NCBI RefSeq assembly: GCF_024436395.1
Contig: NZ_JAFMZO010000002.1
Span: 1,054,001 to 1,118,000, forward strand
DNA from: Paradesertivirga mongoliensis
Lineage (GTDB): Bacteria > Bacteroidota > Bacteroidia > Sphingobacteriales > Sphingobacteriaceae
Direction: 5' to 3'
DNA length: 64,000 bases
Part shown: positions 34,072 through 44,800 of the stretch, piece after piece
Numbering within the stretch: the stretch's first letter is position 1
Layout of the letters: every line of letters starts with the position of its first letter
Made by a program: the position numbers and the translations under genes
The notes under the pieces: generated by a model
The model's input: only the letters and a program-made list of their open reading frames with translations
What the model was told of the DNA's origin: nothing
Databases searched by the model: none

Positions 34072-35176
34072 TTTTTAGAGTTTCAATAATTAACCTGGCA
34101 GTTTTTGCTGAAGCACCGGGTTCTCCCATCTTCTCAGCCAGTTGCTGGTAATTAATCAGCATCTGGCTGCGGTTTAAGGGGTCATGCAAAATTGCATTTA
34201 ATTCCTTTGTCAGCGATGCCACATTACAATCTTCCTGAATTAGCTCCGTTACCACCGGCTGATCCATTATCAGATTCACCAGCGATATATATTTAATCTT
34301 CACCAGCAAGCGTGCAATAGCGATACTGGCAGGATTACCTTTGTAGACCACTACCTGTGGGATTTCGAATAGTGCCGTTTCAAGTGTTGCGGTTCCCGAC
34401 GCTACAATTGCAGCCTCTGAGTTTTCCAACAGGTCGTAGGTCTGGTTATAGACTACCGGTACATGTTTTTCTCCGATAATTTCTTTATAAAAGTCTTCAT
34501 CAAAACCAGGCGCCCCGGCAATAACAAACTGATATTTAGGAAACCCCTCTGTAATACTCAGCATCTCGGGCAAAATCCGGCTTATCTCCTGCTTCCTGCT
34601 TCCCGGAAGGAGAGCCACCAAAGCCTTACCCGTTAAAGCGTGTTGCTGTTTGAAATTCCCGTTGGGCTTAAAATCAAAAATGGCATCCAGTAAAGGATTC
34701 CCTACATAGTCGACCGTCATGCCCCATGATTTATAGAAATCTACTTCGAATGGAAGTATGCAAAACATCTTATCTACCACCTTTTGAATTTTCAATACCC
34801 GTTTCTGATTCCAGGCCCAGACCTTTGGCGAGATATAATAAAATACTTTAATATTGTTCTCTTTGGCAAATTGTGCTATTTTCAGATTAAATCCCGGAAA
34901 ATCAATGAGAATCAGGGCATCTGGTTTATGTGCCAAAAGGTCTGCCTTCGTATGATTTAAATTCCTGAAGATCGTGCGCAAATTCAAAATTACCTCAACA
35001 AATCCCATAAAGGCCATTTCTGAGTAGTGGCGAACTAAGTCCCCACCCTGAGCAAGCATCAGATCGCCGCCAAGGATGCGAAACTTTGCATCAGCATCCT
35101 GCTGCTTCAACGCTTTCATCAGGTTTGCTCCATGCAAATCACCGGATGCTTCGCCCGCAATGAGGTAATAAGTCAT
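34058..35176 (-). CDS. lpxB: lipid-A-disaccharide synthase
   Basis: The 372-residue GT19 enzyme condenses UDP-diacylglucosamine with lipid X to make the lipid A disaccharide at the inner membrane. Signature segments are LIAGEASGDLHGANLMKAL, MAFMGFVEV, LIDFPGFNLKIA, YYISPKVWAWNQKRV, VGNPLLDA, LLPGSRKQEISRILP and AIVASGTATLETALFEIPQV. Length is typical. Its ATG overlaps the stop of the small membrane protein gene by four bases, so its translation is probably coupled to surE and that gene. Confidence is high. Confidence 0.97.
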   Translation of the reverse strand: MTYYLIAGEASGDLHGANLMKALKQQDADAKFRILGGDLMLAQGGDLVRHYSEMAFMGFVEVILNLRTIFRNLNHTKADLLAHKPDALILIDFPGFNLKIAQFAKENNIKVFYYISPKVWAWNQKRVLKIQKVVDKMFCILPFEVDFYKSWGMTVDYVGNPLLDAIFDFKPNGNFKQQHALTGKALVALLPGSRKQEISRILPEMLSITEGFPKYQFVIAGAPGFDEDFYKEIIGEKHVPVVYNQTYDLLENSEAAIVASGTATLETALFEIPQVVVYKGNPASIAIARLLVKIKYISLVNLIMDQPVVTELIQEDCNVASLTKELNAILHDPLNRSQMLINYQQLAEKMGEPGASAKTARLIIETLKINRF

Positions 35177-35436
35177 TGTTGAATTTTATGATAAAAGAAA
35201 ATAAAGGCACATATAAATGTGGAGCCTATTATCCCCCGGGCGGTATTTTCCTTGTACTCTTTAAAATAATACCTTACCAGGATAAGATTCAGCGCAACAC
35301 ATCCTATATAAAGTAAATCATCCTTTTCTAACACCCTAACATTCTTTTTCAGTATTTCGACGAAGAAATACGCTATGGCGGGAAGCACTAATCCAAGCAC
35401 AGCCCCTAACCAAACATTGTCACGCTTTAACATCAA
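35173..35436 (-). CDS. small membrane protein of unknown function between surE and lpxB
   Basis: This 87-residue protein has about three hydrophobic segments: VWLGAVLGLVLPAIAYFFVE, LLYIGCVALNLILVRYYF and GIIGSTFICAFIFFYH. No signal peptide or known motif is visible. It overlaps surE by 17 bases and lpxB by four, so it is translated as part of that operon. I do not recognise its family; a role at the inner membrane near lipid A synthesis would be speculation. Confidence 0.8.
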   Translation of the reverse strand: MMLKRDNVWLGAVLGLVLPAIAYFFVEILKKNVRVLEKDDLLYIGCVALNLILVRYYFKEYKENTARGIIGSTFICAFIFFYHKIQQ

Positions 35437-36199
35437 ATTGCCAGCTATTTAAAATTGGAATTGCATGATGTGCCGTTAAATCAAATTGTACCGGCACAAC
35501 AGACACATAATCATTATCCAGAGCCCAAACATCGGTATCTTCGCCTTTGTCTCCCGACTGAAAAACACCCGTAAGCCAATAATAATTTCGCTGATGCGGA
35601 TCTAAACGCTCATCAAACTCTTCGGCGTACTTGGCATTCGCCTGACGGCAAATCTTGATTCCACGGGCGGCGCCTGTTTTCGGGAAATTAACATTTAGTA
35701 ATGTGGCTGCAGGCAAGCCATGCTCCAGCACCTGATTGGCAATCGCCCTAATAAAGGGTACGCACTTGCTGAAATCGGCATCGTAGGTAAAGTCATCGTA
35801 AGAAAATCCGATAGAAGGAATTCCTTCTATGGCTCCTTCCATGGCAGCCGACATGGTTCCGGAATAGAGGATATTAATCGAATGGTTAAGACCATGGTTA
35901 ATTCCAGAAACGCACAGGTCTGGTTTTTTACCCTTAAACACCTGATTTACAGCTAACTTAACACAATCAACAGGCGTTCCTGAACATTTATACATTTCGA
36001 TATCGGGATAGATATGCACTCTGTCGAGACGGAGAGGTTTCGCTATTGTTATGGCATGCCCGGTACCCGACTGCGGGCCATCCGGAGCTACCACCACCAC
36101 CTTTCCCAGATCTTTCATAGTGTCCATCAGGACTTTAATTCCCGGCGCATCTATACCATCATCATTCACCACTAAAATGGTGGGTTTATTGTTCTTCAT
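35420..36199 (-). CDS. surE: 5'/3'-nucleotidase SurE
   Basis: The 259-residue protein is a metal-dependent nucleoside monophosphatase. The metal-binding N-terminus is ILVVNDDGIDAPGIKVL; VVAPDGPQSGTGHAITI, YKCSGTPVDCVKLAV and CVSGINHGLNHSINILYSGT hold the other conserved Asp/Ser/Asn positions, followed by MSAAMEGAIEGIPSIGFS. Length matches the family. It is the first gene of the overlapping surE - membrane protein - lpxB cluster and is divergent from the lipoprotein gene at 36452. Confidence 0.97.
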   Translation of the reverse strand: MKNNKPTILVVNDDGIDAPGIKVLMDTMKDLGKVVVVAPDGPQSGTGHAITIAKPLRLDRVHIYPDIEMYKCSGTPVDCVKLAVNQVFKGKKPDLCVSGINHGLNHSINILYSGTMSAAMEGAIEGIPSIGFSYDDFTYDADFSKCVPFIRAIANQVLEHGLPAATLLNVNFPKTGAARGIKICRQANAKYAEEFDERLDPHQRNYYWLTGVFQSGDKGEDTDVWALDNDYVSVVPVQFDLTAHHAIPILNSWQFDVKA

Positions 36200-36451
36200 C
36201 AGAGAATATTATTTTCTATCAGCTGTCAAGTTTAACGAGATGTTAAGCTCGTACAAATTTTCAACCAGCAAAGATTTCTTAGCATCAAAATTTAAGTAAA
36301 ACTACAAAAAAGGAAACGGCTGGGCGAGAGCACAAAAAAATTAGATGCTCAGATGGGCTGTTTGAATAACGAAACTTTCTTGTTACATTGCCGGGAGATG
36401 ATGAGCGGTCTTCCCAAAAGACTAACCAACAAGCAATTATAAGATTTAAGT
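36200..36451. other. divergent intergenic region between surE and the propeller lipoprotein gene
   Basis: These 252 bases must contain promoters for both divergent genes. I see no ORF, no clear terminator and no copy of the AraR-like motif. Confidence 0.4.
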
Positions 36452-37603
36452 ATGATGAAGTTATCCGCTTTGCGGCTACTGGCTCTTTGCCTTTTTATTG
36501 TTATTGCGGGATGTAGAAAAGATAAGTATACCGAACCAGAGCCACCGGTTGTTGCGAAGACCGACACTTTGATCTCGGGTCCGACACCGGATTCCTTAAG
36601 TTTAAATACTGTTTTCAAGTCGCTCGATATCCAATCGATCCTGGTGAATCCTTCGGCACAGCCCATCAGCTTTTACTCACTGGCGAAAGGACGCGAAATA
36701 AACGGAACACGGCCCACTTTGCATTTAGCCTCTTCGGGCTGGACTCATCCTTCTGTTCAATTCTTCGAAAAGCCCTGGAATGGCTACCACTATTGGGCAG
36801 CTTTAACGCCGTACCCGGGAACAGATAGTCAGTATGAAAATCCGCATATCTTCTGTTCGAACGACGGCCGAACCTGGATTGAGCCAAAAGGTATTCTCAA
36901 CCCGATTGAGCCCTGCCCGCCGGATATCGGCTTTAACTCTGATGTTGACCTGCTTCTCGACAAAAACATTTTATACTGCTACTGGCGTTTGACGGCGAAA
37001 GACAGCCGTTCGATCTACGTTAAAAAAAGCAGCGATGGAATTAATTGGAGTGAGAAAATACTAGTCTGCAAAATGCCATACGGCGTTGTCGATGTTATCT
37101 CACCCTCCTTTTCGTTCCTTAAAAGCGACGGCAAATATTACTGCTATGCCGTTTGTGGGCCGGAAAGCGAACCTGGGAATTATTTCAACAAATATTCGAT
37201 CAGGAGAATGTCTTCATCCGACCCTCTCAATTTCAATCCTGAAAAAGGAAAAGGATTCGATTTAGTGAGTATCAGCGGCAGGCCCTGGGGTAATAACCAG
37301 GAACCCTGGCATTTGGAAGTAAGAAAAATGAGAAACCTGTGGATGATGTTGGTAACCACTACCAATCTGAACGGATACGGAAGCGGAGGCCGATTATTTA
37401 TGGGATACTCTTCTGACGGGATAAACTTTTCGTTTGGGCGGGCACCTATCGGTACTTTCACCGGTAGCACTTATAAAAGCTCGTTTAATCCCAGATATAA
37501 TCATATCACTAAAAAGATTCATGTTGAGATGTGGAGGGCCGTAATGAGCTATGGCTGGGCAGTTTTTTACGATAAATTTATTGTTAATGCGCAGGAACAA
37601 TAG
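36452..37603 (+). CDS. beta-propeller lipoprotein, GH43/sialidase-like, function unknown
   Basis: The 383-residue protein has a lipoprotein signal ending IVIAGC (Cys21) and a Pro/Glu-rich linker. The body looks like a five-bladed propeller: SSGWTHPSVQFFEKPWNGYHYWAA, ENPHIFCSNDGRTWIEP, SDVDLLLDKNILYCYWRL, KKSSDGINWSEKIL, SPSFSFLKSDGKYYCYAVCG and GGRLFMGYSSDGINFSFGRA. SxDGxxW turns resemble BNR/Asp-box blades and the overall pattern GH43/GH32 superfamilies, but I cannot identify a clear catalytic triad (HPSV replaces the usual HDPx). It could be an enzyme or a binding protein. It is monocistronic, followed by a hairpin. Confidence 0.75.
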   Translation: MMKLSALRLLALCLFIVIAGCRKDKYTEPEPPVVAKTDTLISGPTPDSLSLNTVFKSLDIQSILVNPSAQPISFYSLAKGREINGTRPTLHLASSGWTHPSVQFFEKPWNGYHYWAALTPYPGTDSQYENPHIFCSNDGRTWIEPKGILNPIEPCPPDIGFNSDVDLLLDKNILYCYWRLTAKDSRSIYVKKSSDGINWSEKILVCKMPYGVVDVISPSFSFLKSDGKYYCYAVCGPESEPGNYFNKYSIRRMSSSDPLNFNPEKGKGFDLVSISGRPWGNNQEPWHLEVRKMRNLWMMLVTTTNLNGYGSGGRLFMGYSSDGINFSFGRAPIGTFTGSTYKSSFNPRYNHITKKIHVEMWRAVMSYGWAVFYDKFIVNAQEQ

Positions 37604-37611
37604 TTTTGAAG

Positions 37612-37644
37612 AATGCAGACAGCCTTTGGAACGCTGTCTGCGTT
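37612..37644. terminator. hairpin between convergent genes
   Basis: Bases 37615-37623 (GCAGACAGC) pair perfectly with 37633-37641, extendable to 12 bp with one G-U pair. A second short hairpin (CCGTC/GACGG, 37649-37663) follows. Neither strand has a strong T-tail. It lies between the stops of two convergent genes, so a bidirectional terminator is the likeliest role. Confidence 0.6.
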
Positions 37645-37682
37645 AAAACCGTCGACAAGACGGATTTGAAAAACCCTTTGTT

Positions 37683-37868
37683 TTATAAACTTCTCAACCA
37701 ATCTATAACGCCTTCGCGCGTTTTACCGGTTTTGGTTTGTAAACGGCCGTATAGCTCGTCTTCTTTGCCCTCTTCATATTGCAGATCATCATCCGTCAAG
37801 TCTCCATGAGCTTGTTTGACTTTGCCCTTAAGCTCGTTCCATTTTCCTTTTAATTCTAATCTGTCCAT
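37683..37868 (-). CDS. CsbD-family stress-response protein
   Basis: From the ATG at 37868 the protein has 61 residues: [20 protein letters not shown], then [20 protein letters not shown] and a C-terminal [18 protein letters not shown]. This is the CsbD pattern of a short, charged, helical cytoplasmic protein. An extended frame of 28 more codons upstream overlaps the PorP gene and has no CsbD character. CsbD proteins are induced by general stress in several bacteria; their molecular role is unclear. It follows PorP by 71 bases and may have its own promoter. Confidence 0.9.
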   Translation of the reverse strand: MDRLELKGKWNELKGKVKQAHGDLTDDDLQYEEGKEDELYGRLQTKTGKTREGVIDWLRSL

Positions 37869-37939
37869 GTTCTTTATAATTAGGTGTATAGTTGGAACAG
37901 GCTGAGGACGAAATAGTTTGGGCTTACCAGGCGTCCAAA

Positions 37940-38860
37940 TCAGAAGTAACAAGCCCGATGGTCTCTGCCCTTCACTGCAAAACGAAATTTGAGCATTACC
38001 TCGTGCGAGCCTTTTTGGGCTTTGGAAAGCTCTGTATTAGAAAAATCGTAGGAATAGCCAAATTGAATATCGGGTGTGATGAATACAGATGCCAGAGCAT
38101 CAAATGAGTCGAAAGACCGGTATGAAGCGCCGAGCCACAAGATCTCCTTGATTAGCATATTGGCGTTTACATCCAGTTGCATCGGAGAGCCGTTAACGTA
38201 CTTAACCAATACATTAGGTTTAAATTTATAATCATAGCTCAATTCAAACAGAGAACCCGCCTGAAGCATAAAATGTGGCTTTACTTTAGGCGAAGACGCT
38301 TCTTTGGTAAAAGAGGTAAAATCTCTTGCGAAAAAATGCGGCGATGAAAGCCCGATATAGTGCTTTTCGGAGAAGAGCATTACCCCCACTCCAAAATTTC
38401 CTCTCAAGGTACTAGAATTATAGAATTTCGGGTCGTTCATTGACTCGGGGCTGTAACTGTAGTTCTGCGAATAATCAGCACGGAAGCTGCTAAGTCCACC
38501 ATTAACCCCCACAGAAAGATAGGACTCTGCCCCCATCTCAACCCGTTGCGAAAAAGTGAAATACCCTCCGGTCTCTTTAAGCACCTCTCCTATCTGATCG
38601 TTAATCAGCAGTGCACCCACAAAGCTGTTTGATTCCTTTATGGGCGTGTGTATAGCAAACGTTTGTGTTTTAGGCGCACCTTTAAATCCCACCCACTGAT
38701 GCCTCGACAATGCAGTGATTGTCAAAGATTCGTCTACCGCCGCATAGGCTGGGTTTATAGCCAATGTATTAAACATGTACTGAGTGTACATAGCTTGTTG
38801 CTGTGCTCTCCCAACTATGGTGACCAATATTAATAGAACTACAACGGCTAATTTCCTCAT
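37940..38860 (-). CDS. type IX secretion system PorP/SprF-family outer-membrane protein
   Basis: The 306-residue protein has a signal peptide (ending VGRAQ) followed by the family hallmark [20 protein letters not shown] and [20 protein letters not shown]. The rest alternates beta strands ([58 protein letters not shown]), as expected of a small beta-barrel. PorP/SprF proteins are often encoded directly after giant adhesins and help their T9SS export and attachment, as SprF does for SprB. Here it starts four bases after the stop of the 6,268-residue Calx-beta protein, so the two should be translationally coupled. The last residues ([10 protein letters not shown]) extend a little past the usual aromatic end. 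Confidence 0.93.
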   Translation of the reverse strand: MRKLAVVVLLILVTIVGRAQQQAMYTQYMFNTLAINPAYAAVDESLTITALSRHQWVGFKGAPKTQTFAIHTPIKESNSFVGALLINDQIGEVLKETGGYFTFSQRVEMGAESYLSVGVNGGLSSFRADYSQNYSYSPESMNDPKFYNSSTLRGNFGVGVMLFSEKHYIGLSSPHFFARDFTSFTKEASSPKVKPHFMLQAGSLFELSYDYKFKPNVLVKYVNGSPMQLDVNANMLIKEILWLGASYRSFDSFDALASVFITPDIQFGYSYDFSNTELSKAQKGSHEVMLKFRFAVKGRDHRACYF

Positions 38861-38864
38861 CTCT

Positions 38865-41800
38865 CTAACGTTTAATAATTACGTATCCCTTGTTCAATTT
38901 AGCTACGTTATCCACTTTAGTATGAATAATAAAGTAGTAAACTCCGTCTGGCAGAACGCTGTCTTTATTGACAAATAATCCCGCATTAGCAACCCCGGTA
39001 AATGCCTTTTCTTTATTGTCATAACCCTTAACGCGAAACACTTCATTACCCCAGCGGTTGAAAATCACCACTTCGTTGTCAGGATATTTGGTAATATTCT
39101 GAATAACAAAACTTTCATTACCAAGCCCATCGCCGTTAGGTGATGTGTATGGATCAGGAGCTATGTCGCCGTTTTCATCCGGACCAACCGGTTTGTCGGC
39201 GGGGAGAAGTTCAGTTATGGTAACTTCCGAGCCGCTTTCTATCTCAACAAACAGACTTGGTGTAGCTGTTGCGATATTTACCTCCGCTACCTCATCGCCC
39301 TCTTTCACATAATCCCGAACAGTGGTTAAAACAAGCTCCTGAGTAGTGGCGGTGTCTCCGGCTTTGATCAGGAATGAGGTAAAGTCGCCACTCAAAGTAT
39401 AATCCTTTTCTATCTCCGCATCGCCTCTATATTCTATCGTCAGGTTAACATCCTGAAGCAATGGCTCAGATAACTCGGCTGTTATTTTTACAACTTCACC
39501 CTCTTTTACAGAAACCAATGTAGGGCTTAATTTTACTTTTGTTTTTGGCTGAACACCCAGGGTAACAACCGCATCATCGGTCAGACCGCCTGCATCTGCT
39601 ACCTGATAAGTAAATTGATCCAACCCGGTGAAATCCTCTGTCGGGGTGTAAATAAACGAACCGTCTGTCTCATTAAAAGACACTAAGGTTCCATTTGAAG
39701 GAGGAGCTGTTACCTTAAATCTAATGGCTTCCCCATCCGGATCTGCGTCATTCGAACTCACGTTTTCTCTCAAAGTGCCGTTTTTCAGAACATAGAAACT
39801 ATCGTCTTCTGCAATTGGAGGATCGCTAACCGGCGTAACGGTTACAGTAACATTTGCTTCGTTCGATTCTAAACCGGTAAGATCTTTAACAGTGTAGGTA
39901 AACTGATGCATACCATTATCATCCGGCGCAGGCGTATAGGTTACGGTACCATCCCTGTTCACCTTCACTTCACCCTTAGCAGGAGGAGTCTTGATGACAA
40001 TACTTGTTGGATCTATGCCATCGGGATCATTATCATTGGCTGTAAGAGAAAAAGTTACCGGAACATCTTCTGGCGTTGTTGCGAAATCCGAAACCGCCGC
40101 GGGGGCTATGTCGTCATCGTGAATTACGCCTGTAACCGACGGGAATTCGAAACTTAAGCGACCATTGTATGTGTTCGATAAATTATCCAGGTTGATGAGA
40201 TATTTCTCATCGCCTTCCACCTTAACGTCTCCTTTGATTTGAACCGAAATCTTCTGAACCTCGCCGGCTCTTCCCGCGAAAGTTAGTTTGCCGGTCGATG
40301 CTACATAATCGTCGTCCCCTGTTTTAGCTGTTTCATCTGCTGTGGCATAATCAAATGTAAAGCCTTCTGCCGTAGCTAAAGGAAGAGTTGCGCTGAATAC
40401 AGCAGTAACGTATCCGCTGTTCCCTTCTTTTACGATCACCGGATTAGTGATCACAATAGGCGCGGTGTCATTATCATCAATAGTTAATTCCACCGGCGAA
40501 TTCTCTACCAAAACGGCATTAGGCATACTGCTTAATACAATACCTGTTGAAATTTTCACTATTTCTGCAGGCTCGATGATTGAGTCATCATTGATCACGA
40601 GATTTAAATTTGCTTTGCTTAACCCTGCAGGAATAGTTACGCTACCTGTGGTGTTTACGAGGTAATCTACGGTATTACCAAGTGCCGTGCCGCTCAGGTT
40701 ATAAGGAATAACAATCGGCTTATCCGAATAAACACCGGTGGGTAAGGTAAATGTGAAGATGCCGCCACCTGCGCCTTCCTTGCCGTCGGTTTTGGTGATG
40801 GTGATGGTTCCGTTGTCGTCGTTCAGTATTCTGCCTTTAACCGGCAGGCCGCTAAATTTCAATTTATCACCAAAAGTATTGGACAAATTACGGAGGATTA
40901 GATTGAACTCCTCATCACTTTCGATTTTATAATCCCCGTTAACCAGGATGGTAATCGTTTGTACTTCACCTTCAATTCCCTGGAAATTTAGATTGGCTGC
41001 TTTGGTTACATAATCGTCATCAGAAGCCTTGGCAGTGCCATCAAATGTTGCATAACCAATACTAAACGGACTGCCGGTTGCACCCAGTAGTGTGACACTA
41101 AAAGTAGCAAGCGTCGGACCGCTATTGCCTTCCTGCACCAGCACCGGACCACTTAATTTCAGCTCGCCCTCATCATTATCGGTAATATTAAGAGACAATG
41201 GCGAATTGTTTGTATTAAGTCCGGTATGCGAATTATTCTCGATAGTACCTGCCGTTAAAATAACGGTTTCTGTGGCTTCTATAACTGCGTCATCGATTAC
41301 TGCGAGATCAAGCACCGCACTGTTCTCGCCCGGAGGGATAGTTACCGACCCCTTAGACGCTGCAGCATAATCAGCACCATCACCTAAAGCTGTTCCGCTT
41401 AGAGTATAATTTAGAATTGTCCAATCGTCGGCAGAAACGCCGGCCTGGAAACTAAACTTGAACCGGGCATCATTACCGCCTTCTGCACCGTTAACTCTCG
41501 ATATAATGATTCTTCTGTTGGCTGCTGTATTGTCGTCGTCCCTTATTGTACCAACTCCAGGTAAACCTGTGATAAGCAGGCGCTGATCAAAATCATTTGA
41601 AAGACCGTTCAACTCAACGGTAAACCTCTCGTTCTTCTCAATTTTCAAATCTCCTCTTACAGGTACCGTAATATTTTCAAACTCGCCTGCTACACCCGAG
41701 AAAGTTAAGGTTCCGGATGAAGCGATGTAGTCGTTATCTGCAACTGTGGCTGTACCATCTTTAGTGGTATAATTCACAGTGAAAGGATCTCCAGTCGAAT

Positions 41801-44800
41801 TATTCAGGGTAACCCTGAACACTGCGTTTATTGTTCCGGCATTTCCTTCAGTTACCTGGACAGGCCCGCTTATGGATATGGAAGCGTTATCATCGTCTTC
41901 TATATTAAGAGCATGAGGTGAGTTCAGCACTGTAAGGCCATTATAGCTATTATTGGTTACAGCGCCCGTATTAACGATAACGGTTTCTGACGGCTCGAGT
42001 CCGGAATCGTCTACCACGTCGATGGTAAGGACGGCATAATTTTCGCCAGCCTTGATAACCAGCGATCCGACCTGAGAGTTGCTATAATCAATTCCGGCGC
42101 CTTTAGCTGTCCCGCTTAAAGTATAGTTGATGGTCGTTGGGGCGTCCAGCGTTATCCCTGCCGGCAGACTAAACGTAAAACTGCCATCTGCTGCACCTTC
42201 TGTACCGTCTGATTTAGAAATGGTGATCTGCCTGTTAGAGCTGTTATTATCGTCGTCAATAATAGTTCCCGTAGCGGATGTACTGCTGAAAGTCAGAGCT
42301 CCACCGAAATCTGAAGACAAACCGGTTAAGCGCACCTGATAATTTTCATTCAGCTCAATTTTCTTATCTCCGATTATGGAGATCTCTATTTTCTGAACTT
42401 CGCCGGCTTTCCCCTCAAATACTACGGCTCCGTTAGACACCGCGATATAATCATTATCCGCGGCCAGAGCTGTTCCGTCGGCAGTACTATAGCTAATAGA
42501 AAACCCGCTACCTGTGGCTTTATCAAGCATTACATTGAAAACTGCTTTTTGTGAGCCGTTATTTCCTTCCGTTATAGTAACCGGACCGGCAATAGACAGT
42601 GAAGCAACATCATTATCAGCAATAAAAATTGTTTGAGGAGCATTGCTCAACGTTAAGCCGGTATATTTATCATTACTGATAATGCCCGCGTTCACTATAG
42701 CCGTTTCAGTTCCTTCAATAAACGGATCATCGCTTATTGCAAGATCGAGCGTTACACTATTCTTACCCGCCGGAATGTATAATATCCCGGTTGAAGCGAT
42801 GTTGTAATCAATGCCATTATCCTGCGCGGTGCCACCCAGCGTATAAGGGATAGATGTGATACCATCACTGCTTACCCCGTCAGGGAAACTGAATTTCATA
42901 CTCGCATTGGCTCCGCCTTCAGCGCCGTTTACTGTGGTAACGATTATACTTTTATTGCTGACGGTGTTGTCATCATCAATGATTGTCCCGGTTGCCGGAC
43001 TGCCACTAATCACTAAAGTGTTGTTATAATGATTAGACAGATTGATTAATTCTATTGCCAGGTTCTCATTCGCCTCAATCTTCTGATCACCCGTAATAGA
43101 TACGGTTATTACTTTGCTCTCGCCCGCAGAGCCGCCGAAATTTAAGGTTCCGCTTAAGGCGCTATAGTCGTTATCAGCAATGGTAGCTGAACCGTCGCTA
43201 GTTTTATAATCTACGCTAAACGGACTGGTAGCTTTATCTAATGTTACAGTAAAGCTCAACACTTGCGTACCGCTGTTACCTTCAATTACTGTTCCGCCTG
43301 TCAGGCTTAAAATAGCGTTGTCATTATCTGCTATATCAAGGCTTTGCGGTGAATTTACTACCACAATGTCATATGGGCTGTTAAGTGATCCGGCAGTCAG
43401 AATGGCTGTTTCCGTTCCTTCTATAACCGCGTCATCATTTACATTAAGCGTTAACGTAGCGCTATTGGAGTTTGCAGGGATGGTGATGGAGCCAATACCC
43501 GGAATGGCAGTATAATCATAATTCGTTCCACTACCTAGTGCAGTTCCGCTCAATCCGTAATAAATAACAGTCGCCGCATCTGCAGTCACCCCATCAGGCA
43601 GACTAAAAGTAAACGTTCCTGGTACAGGGCCTGTTTCTGAACCATTGGTAGAAGTAATCGTGATTACTCCCGAGTCATCGTTTTTAATGCTGGTTACTAC
43701 CGGGGTACTTTGAACCACAGGTTTGTTGCTGAACGAACTGATCAAATTACTTAAGACAACACTAAAGTTCTCATCTGCCTCGATCTTCTGATCGCCGTTG
43801 ATCTGTACCGTAAATGTTTCTGTCTCACCTGCTGTTCCTGCAAAGGTTAACCGGCCGCTGCTGCTTTCATAATCGTTATCGGCAATACTTGCTGTACCGT
43901 TCGAACTTGCATAATCCACCGTGAAGCTGCCCGCTGTCGCCTGGTTCAGGGTAACCGTATAGGTTGCCAGCTGGCTGCCGCTATCGCCTTCGGTAATGGT
44001 TGCCGGACCAGTTAAACTAAGCACTGCCTGGTCTTTATCGATAATATCCAGGCTCTGAGGCGAGTTGCCTACTGTTACTGCGTAAGGACTGGTAATGATT
44101 CCTGTAGTCAGGATCACCGTTTCGGTATCTTCTACTACCAGGTCTGCCAGTACCGGGAGGGTTAGTGTAATGCTGTTGCTGTTGGCCGGTATCTCTACGC
44201 TTCCGCTGATGGCCCCGGTATAATCGTTTCCACTTTCTGCTGTTCCGGATAGGGTATAACTGACAGTGGTTGGAGCATCTACCGTTACCCCTGCCGGGAA
44301 ACTGAAGGTAAAGGTACCTGGTACCAAACCTGCTTCCATTCCATCGGTTGGTGTGATCGTGATCACTCCGCTGTCATCATTAGTGATAGTACCTGTGGCG
44401 GTGCTGCCTGCTGCCGGAATAGTTAAGCGGTTACCAAAGCTGCTGCTTAAGTTGCTTATCGCGATAGTAAAGTTCTCATGGGGTTCAATTTTCTGATCAC
44501 CGGTAACCGACACCACGATCGTTTGACTGCCTGCCGTGCCATTGAAACTCAGCGTTCCGCTTTTTGCGGTATAGTCGTTTCCGGCCGTGGCGGTTCCGCC
44601 TGATGTAGCATAATCTACCGTAAAGGGTGAGCCGGTAGCTTTATCAAGAGTTACCGTAAAGCTTAAGGTAGTAGTTCCGCTGTTGCCTTCGGCTACGGTT
44701 GCTCCGCTTATAACTAACGTAGCATTATCGTTATCTGCTATCTCAAGGCTTTGCGGTGAGTTGGCTACGGTTATCCCGTAAGGGCTGCTTACCGAACCTG

